Part shown: positions 60,801 through 64,000 of the stretch, in pieces | How positions within the stretch are numbered: the stretch's first letter is position 1 | Layout of the letters: every line of letters begins with the position of its first letter | Origin: Trissonchulus latispiculum | Lineage: Eukaryota > Nematoda > Enoplea > Enoplida > Ironidae | NCBI GenBank assembly: GCA_030248195.1 | Contig: JASAND010026128.1 | Coordinates: 31,377 to 95,376 of the forward strand | Reading direction: 5' to 3' | Length of the DNA stretch: 64,000 nt | Program-made: the position numbers and the translations under genes | The notes under the pieces: model-generated | Databases searched by the model: none | The model's input: only the letters and a program-made list of their open reading frames with translations | What the model was told of the DNA's origin: nothing

Positions 60801-63800
60801 CACAAATTTTTACTGGACAAATCTCCACCTGAAACGGAAATTAATATAAAAAGTAGGGATGCACCGACGACCGGCCCCGGCCCCGGGAGTAAGGTCCCGG
60901 TCCCGATAGTCAAGCTCCGGTACCGACCGTGGCCAAAAATTAGCAAAATTTTGTAAATGTTTGACATTTTTGACCAAAGTTTTGAATTTTCGAAAGTCAA
61001 AAAGTGTTATAAATTGTTTGTTTTTCAGCCGACAGGAATGGAAACAACGATAGTAACGTTTGTATATCAAAAATTATTGCAAAATTTAAATCTTCAAGAA
61101 AAGTTTTGAAAATGTTCGATTTGGACCTCAAATTTCTAGGCCCCGGCCCCGGTGCTTCTCTAATAAAAAGGCTGGCATTTTTTAGGTTGTGAAAGTGGGG
61201 GGGGGGGCGAGCCGCCAAAGGTAAAAATATACCGAAATTTTTAGCGAAAAAATTGGAAACATTTTTAAGCTAAAAACGCAAAAAATCGCTGTTTTTAAGC
61301 TTAAAACGAGCTTATAAGTCCATAAATTAACTAAAAATTGAGAAACTTTTTGAAAATTTTACCTCAAAAATTTAATTTTTTGACACTTTTGGGCGACCCA
61401 CAAAAAAGTGGGTGGGGGCTTGCCGAAAAGTGGGGAGGGGGCTCCGAAAAGTGGAGGGGGAACCGAAAAGTGGGGGCCCTCACCCCCCCCACTAAAAAAA
61501 TTCCAGAAAAGGTAAGGATAAGCCGCGGAAAATTAACCTACCCATGTCAGTCTTTAAAACAAAAACTGTAGGGCGTTTCACAAAGGGCTCCTAAATCTAG
61601 CTCCTAAGTCCCTCCTATCTTATCTCTTATGAGCAGTTTACGAGCAATTTATGAGCGGCTCCTAAACTGTTTCACAAAGCTCCTCTTAAACTGCTCGTAG
61701 ACTTTCGCTCTTAACCACCTCTTAGCGCCTTTCTCTTAACTTTCTAAGCACTTTCACGCTGGGAACTTATGAGGTTTGCTGGAAAAGTTAAGAGACTTGC
61801 AAGTTAAAATGACTTTATACTATATTCACCTACTAAATATGGTAATAAATAGATCATTTAAATTGAACATTCTCAAGTTTAAGGGCAAGGATAAAATTAA
61901 CTTGTTTCTTATTTTTTGACAAAAGTAATGTCGAAATTTCAAACATTTACTATTATATATTTATACTTCATATTCATCAGTTGAAACTCATAAAATGACT
62001 GATAGGCTTTTACAGAACTTTTCTGGAGGAATACAATACATTACACCTTTATCTTTGCTAAATATTTGAACAATTAGCACTTGAGAGTGCGTTATGAGCC
62101 CGATTTTGGGCTCCTAATTTTAAGAGCCGATTTAGGAGGTCTCTTAGTTTAGAAGCCCTTCGTGAAACACCATTCTCCTAACTTTTCTCATAAGTAGCAA
62201 ACTTAGGAGCTCTTAGCGCTATGAGCCCTTTGTGAAACGCCCCACTGGTGTATAATGTTGAAAAGTTGAAATCCATTCAAAATTTTAATTCTTGTATGTA
62301 TATGTAGAGGTCAATTGATCGACAACAACAGATTATATATATATATATTAGGGATCGACCGGAACTCCAAAAAACCGGAACCGGAACCGGAACTGGCTTT
62401 AAAAAACCGGAACCGGAACCGGAACCGGAACCAGCTCTTTAACACTACAAAAATCGAAAATTTTTTCTGATGTTTTGGACAATTTTTTCATGATTTTTCG
62501 CTTTTTTGTAGCTACTACAACATTGTAATAGCTTTCTAAAATAATATTTCCTATATTATATATTTCAATGCACGAATACGAAACTTGCAATTTATTATGA
62601 GAATTTTGCCTTATTATATAGTTAAACTTTATATAGTTACTATAGATTTAAAACATTAATTATATATACACGGTATGAATAAATTATAAATATATTGTCA
62701 ATATATGTGTATGATTATTCTAGCACATGCTCGACACAAACGGTTTTATTTTATCTATGTCTATGTTTATCTATATCTATTTTATCTTTATTTATGTATA
62801 TACGTTCTCCTAATCCAAAGTCCAAGAGCTATATCCACAGAAAGCGAAAAAAGGTAGAACCCATCCTATCACCCAAATCACTAAGAGTATTGACCTCTAA
62901 AAAAGTGCAATTTTGTCCAAAACACTCTCTTAATAGATCATCGTTTTTAATGTCAATCGTAATTTCAAAAAATAGGCAGTTTTTACTTATTCGATGACTT
63001 TTTAATTAATTTTTTCTGGTTCCTTGCAGCCTGCAAACATTAACAGTATATACACCCTCTTTGAAGCAGGGATATGTAGTCACATTCCCTTTCATTCTTT
63101 CTTTATATATAGCTCTTGTTCCGCAGCTTATGGACTACTTTTAGCTCAAACATGTAAACAGAAAAGAATTTGCCCTTCGAAAATTTCTGTCGTTAACATT
63201 ACCAAAAAATATACGCACAGGTGGTTTTCTGGAATGAACTGGATATTTTAAATTATTTTCCTCTAACTCTTGAACGAATGAATGACTGGAGAAACCGTAC
63301 AAACCTTGAATACAGCGTAGCAAACAGGCACAGAGTGTATCGATTCCTGGAGTATTATTTTTCACTGCTTGGGCAGTAAACCACAACAGCTAAAGAGCAA
63401 GTAAAACAAAGCATAACTTGAAAAAATAAGTTTACATTCACTTTGCAGAATTCATATTACAAGATCAGCTGCTATAAGCTTGTAATTTCTTGTATTGTAT
63501 GAAGCAAGAGATATATTTCGAACAAATACATAAGTATATACGTACCAGGGAGGGGCGGGGAATCGGGGCATATATTTCGTGACCCAGGAACCCCTACCCG
63601 AATTTTTTGCATGACGTTAAAATTTTCCACAGCAAACTGTACCATCATCATACGTCTGTATACGCAACGCCAAAGTAAGTGCCATCAAGCTATTGGTTTA
63701 GTTTGATCAGCTTGCGTAACATTTGCGTATAAAACGTGCTAAACCTTACAGCAAAGAATGACTGTCGAAAAAGTCCCCCGACATTACAAATTGTAAAATT

Positions 63801-63975
63801 ATATATCCGCTTCTAGACCCCCGCAACATTTTCCATTCCCCCAAAACAATTTTCTCTGGCTACGCTAGTTCATAAACAGCACATTAGTGACAAGGCTAAC
63901 CTGATTTCTTGCCATATCGCTAAGCTTGAAATACTTATCCGTAGTCAAACTATTCAACCAAGCAATAAGGCTACG
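39305..63975 (-). CDS. INTS3: Integrator complex subunit 3 (INTS3), 5' end beyond the window
   Basis: INTS3 is a helical-repeat scaffold of the nuclear Integrator complex, which cleaves snRNA 3' ends and promoter-proximal nascent RNA; it also binds the SOSS single-strand DNA sensor. I resolve 27 minus-strand exons with GT-AG borders whose lengths sum to 2,952 bases in one frame (983 residues plus TGA). Diagnostic matches to the remembered human protein: GRDLIRLL with RISEFEPIWQDLIYNP, ADIIRYICMVIHPSNE, LALFFDWFFYDKEKESIMNI, CQEDDYRVFGFL, EHAEALSNVL, and the acidic SDSD end. The human protein is about 1,040 residues, so roughly 100 N-terminal residues are missing to the right. Introns range from under 200 bases to 3.7 kb and hold many repeats. 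No broken exon was found. Confidence 0.95.
41580..41905. repeat. Dispersed repeat with G-run ends and AT core
   Basis: Intronic repeat with long G runs near both ends and a core of GCTAAA/TTTAGC phrases and GGCAAAGCCGGAAA. Related copies occur at about 48,966-49,268, 49,580-49,930, 53,890-54,218 and 61,190-61,510. Ends are not sharp in this copy. Confidence 0.5.
43439..44158. mobile_element. PIF/Harbinger-like MITE with TAA target duplication
   Basis: The ends AGGCCGGTGCACACGATC and, reversed, AGGCCGGCTCACACGATC continue into AAATTCTCGTC on both sides. Flanks are TAA at 43436-43438 and 44159-44161. The interior is rich in TTTGATCAAATT and TTTGACAG phrases. No coding capacity. It lies in an INTS3 intron. 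Confidence 0.85.
44684..51958 (-). CDS. INTS3: INTS3 exons, second helical domain
   Basis: Exons: 51958-51747, 48080-47971, 47674-47630, 45885-45766, 45377-45281, 45147-45088, 44752-44684. They encode LLPVFKTILGELKKAEGNY; YDEAQAALLADALVEFFGA; ALDETLTRPLNVLF; RNLCLVPEHDPLYEPTLSLL with RLGYHFLYFL; KMNLYAILCDQNNMDLDAAL; LCQEDDYRVFGFLIPEVF; ALNSIELMHLVVGTVDS. The donor of the first of these (CAA|GTGTGT) was set by phase. The 3.7-kb intron after it contains a 3.4-kb TIR element. Confidence 0.92.
45968..47599. mobile_element. Foldback element with tandem-unit arms, in an INTS3 intron
   Basis: The left arm (about 45,968-46,240) and right arm (about 47,330-47,599) are reverse complements starting ATATATGTTACGTACAAAAC. 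Each arm holds four or five copies of a 30-40-base unit built on GTACAAAACTAG/CTAGTTTTGTA, itself palindromic. The middle (46,256-47,245) is related to the TTAA-flanked element at 31,505-32,481. A second MITE is nested at 46,425-46,825. Confidence 0.8.
46425..46825. mobile_element. Nested TIR MITE, TA flanks
   Basis: The ends TATGCCAAACAGTGGCCCA are inverted at both sides, with TA as the likely target. Internal GCCCATGGGCG phrases also face each other. The related sequence at 31,860-32,450 lacks it, which marks it as a later insertion. Confidence 0.75.
48966..49268. mobile_element. Short MITE with CAGGGTATTTT-type ends
   Basis: The left end CAGGATATTTTACA and the reversed right end CAGGGTATTTTAGGGATTTT. 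AGTGAC occurs directly outside both ends, possibly an imperfect 8-bp target. The core has TTCGCCGGAAATTTT and TTTTTAGC phrases shared with the 53,890-54,218 copy. Confidence 0.6.
50211..51220. mobile_element. Foldback element
   Basis: Ends CTAGCAAACTTAAACTGGAC are inverted, and arms of about 165 bases match closely. A second inverted pair inside (about 50,470-50,585 and 50,640-50,750) shares GAATCAAGTCAAGCCACTG. A poly-G tract lies at 50,408-50,440. Flanks contain ATAGT on both sides, but offset, so the target duplication is unclear. Confidence 0.75.
52212..59022 (-). CDS. INTS3: INTS3 exons, central solenoid and linker
   Basis: Exons: 59022-58975, 58817-58674, 57816-57729, 55166-55084, 53281-53181, 52609-52212. 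Key pieces: VSNKKRYLDWIQ; FLQSPESQSVRADIIRYICM; SCRLALFFDWFFYDKEKES; EPAILIILNSLRLDYGRI; RDQMRAGVATSFASIAEKRV; SLSLVFESARLDRDIREHL with ELFPEF. The last exon (398 bases) continues into a Ser/Pro-rich and then acidic linker (DDELVVLSQRNIAQEIDDEI), longer than but in the same place as the acidic linker of human INTS3. An open frame extends this exon upstream to 52,686, but the acceptor at 52,610 restores homology and phase. Confidence 0.92.
53612..55055. mobile_element. TIR element with nested G-rich MITE
   Basis: TGCATTCATAGT at 53612-53623 faces its reverse complement at 55044-55055, followed in both by GCGA/CGCA phrases. The interior holds the G-rich MITE at 53,890-54,218 and tandem AAAACACACTTTTTCTTAG units (about 54,290-54,340 and 54,900-54,955). 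GGGAGGCGGAGCCCCCC near 54,700 resembles hairpins at 24,655 and 38,414. Confidence 0.6.
53890..54218. mobile_element. G-rich MITE with CAGGGTATTTT ends
   Basis: CAGGGTATTTT at the left and its reverse complement at the right. Long G/C runs lie just inside each end, and the AT-rich core includes TCCGGCGAAGCCGGA. It belongs with 48,966-49,268. No exact target duplication. Confidence 0.65.
55684..57005. mobile_element. Near-complete 1.3-kb palindrome in an INTS3 intron
   Basis: Almost the whole sequence folds back on itself: TGACCAAAA(A)ATGTAGGG faces its complement, and the arms match through to about 56,300/56,390, leaving a loop of under 100 bases. Matching open frames in the two arms (55,918-56,196 plus; 56,737-56,489 minus) follow from the symmetry. 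TA may be the target (CTAAAG left, CTTTAA right). Confidence 0.8.
57040..57127 (+). repeat. 5'-truncated copy of a tRNA-derived SINE
   Basis: From GGTTCGATCTCCACC it matches the 3' part of the SINE at 57,264-57,401 (T arm onward, then CCCGAATTTTTCGGGTCTG and CTTTCTTTCTTTCGTC) almost base for base, but lacks the tRNA 5' half. Confidence 0.8.
57264..57401 (+). repeat. tRNA-derived SINE
   Basis: The head (57264-57334) folds as a tRNA: acceptor GCCTGGG/CTCAGGC, D stem GCTC/GAGC, and a B box GGTTCGATCCC. The anticodon stem and the T stem each have one mismatch, and the loop CTAGTTA gives no standard assignment. The tail has a CCCGAATTTTTCGGG hairpin and CTTT repeats ending TTGTATCTT. The same tail occurs 225 bases upstream without the head, so this is a repeated unit, not a lone tRNA. 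Confidence 0.75.
59379..63975 (-). CDS. INTS3: INTS3 exons, N-terminal helical domain
   Basis: Exons: 63975-63901, 63389-63305, 60828-60762, 60456-60309, 60023-59894, 59476-59379. They encode NSLTTDKYFKLSDMARNQ, TAQAVKNNTPGIDTL, GGDLSSKNLWLADKMVDIFI, VYHFLRLIADHFGPEF, FDDCMGIGRDLIRLLIGVGR, GIFSLLSTRTAKRFV. This is the N-terminal part of the INTS3 alpha-solenoid. For exon 60456-60309 the donor CGT|GTATGT was chosen over GAGAGC|GTGTAT, because only it keeps the frame into FDDCMG. The first visible exon begins in phase 0 after a CTATAG acceptor. Confidence 0.93.
60854..61162. mobile_element. hAT-like MITE with 8-bp TSD
   Basis: The left end TAGGGATGCACCGACGACC and the reversed right end TAGAGAAGCACCGGGGCC, with perfect duplications ATAAAAAG at 60846-60853 and 61163-61170. 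TAGGGATGCACCGA is a classic hAT terminus. CCCGGCCCCGG clusters lie just inside both ends. It lies next to INTS3 exon 60828-60762, only 25 bases from its acceptor. Confidence 0.92.
61180..61540. repeat. Dispersed repeat with G-run ends and AT core
   Basis: GTGGGGGGGGGGGCG at the left and CCCCCCCCACTAAAAAAATTCC at the right frame an AT core with AGCTAAAAACG and GTTTTTAGC phrases. It belongs to the same loose family as 41,580, 49,580 and 53,890. Confidence 0.5.
61571..62243. mobile_element. TIR MITE, GGGCGTTTCACAAAGGGCTC ends
   Basis: The termini GGGCGTTTCACAAAGGGCTC are present at both ends in inverted orientation. The interior carries many CTCCTAA, TTATGAGC and TTTCACAAAG phrases in both directions. 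No coding capacity. The target duplication is not clear (2 bp at most). The termini resemble those of IS4EU/ISL2EU-type Harbinger-related MITEs; this is by memory. Confidence 0.75.
62333..62435. repeat. (TA)n tract and CCGGAA repeat cluster
   Basis: A TATATA tract is followed by TAGGGATCGACCGG and two runs of tandem CCGGAA. The TAGGGAT start resembles a hAT end, but no matching right end is seen in the window. Similar CCGGAA runs at 32,735 and 34,090 suggest a common repeat. Confidence 0.5.
62440..63304. other. INTS3 intron, no further feature seen
   Basis: AT-rich intronic sequence between INTS3 exons 63389-63305 and 60828-60762. Open frames at 62,695-62,997 and 63,024-63,251 have no recognisable domain. 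Confidence 0.4.
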
Positions 63976-64000
63976 CTATAGATACAAAATACAAATACAA

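Overview
This is a window of AT-rich animal nuclear DNA. Its genes are split by many short GT-AG introns and its intergenic and intronic space is filled with terminal-inverted-repeat elements, foldback palindromes, tRNA-derived repeats and a LINE relic. An Integrator subunit 3 gene, a 7TM receptor and a type I membrane glycoprotein identify a metazoan. The abundance of hAT-like, TAA-target, TTAA-target and foldback repeats suits an invertebrate, possibly an early-branching one, but the species cannot be named from sequence alone.

Layout. Positions 1-18,152 are gene-poor. They hold three diverged copies (A, B, C) of an unrecognised, hairpin-rich element. B (2,710-8,759, minus) and C (13,540-18,152, plus) have matching terminal inverted repeats (15/15 and 17/18 bases) and carry, at the same relative place and orientation, a module with a tRNA-like B box followed by a short ATG reading frame. 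No transposase or polymerase is visible in them. A single-exon rhodopsin-like receptor (10,830-11,780) lies between B and C.

Positions 19,903-30,900 (minus) are one gene that I assembled from splice sites and phase: signal peptide, beta-rich region, about 37 copies of a 12-residue acidic/proline repeat, two blocks of an 8-residue Gly/Lys/Asp/Glu repeat, a coiled coil, a juxtamembrane domain, one transmembrane helix, and a cytoplasmic tail with a SAM-like end. The nine exons sum to 1,994 codons in one frame. A hAT-like and a PIF/Harbinger-like element sit in its introns. Positions 31-39 kb are intergenic, with several short elements and a LINE fragment.

Positions 39,305-63,975 (minus) are the 3' part of INTS3, Integrator complex subunit 3. 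I resolve 27 exons, 2,952 coding bases with no phase break, ending at a TGA; the first roughly 100 residues lie beyond the right edge. Its introns carry at least ten nonautonomous repeats, among them large palindromes and nested insertions.

The two large genes are on the same strand and show no functional link. The main novelty is the A/B/C element family with its conserved arrays of small GC hairpins. Tandem duplicated splice acceptors in the glycoprotein gene, which could switch membrane and secreted forms, are also worth checking. Everything here comes from reading the sequence and from remembered protein families; no database search was run.
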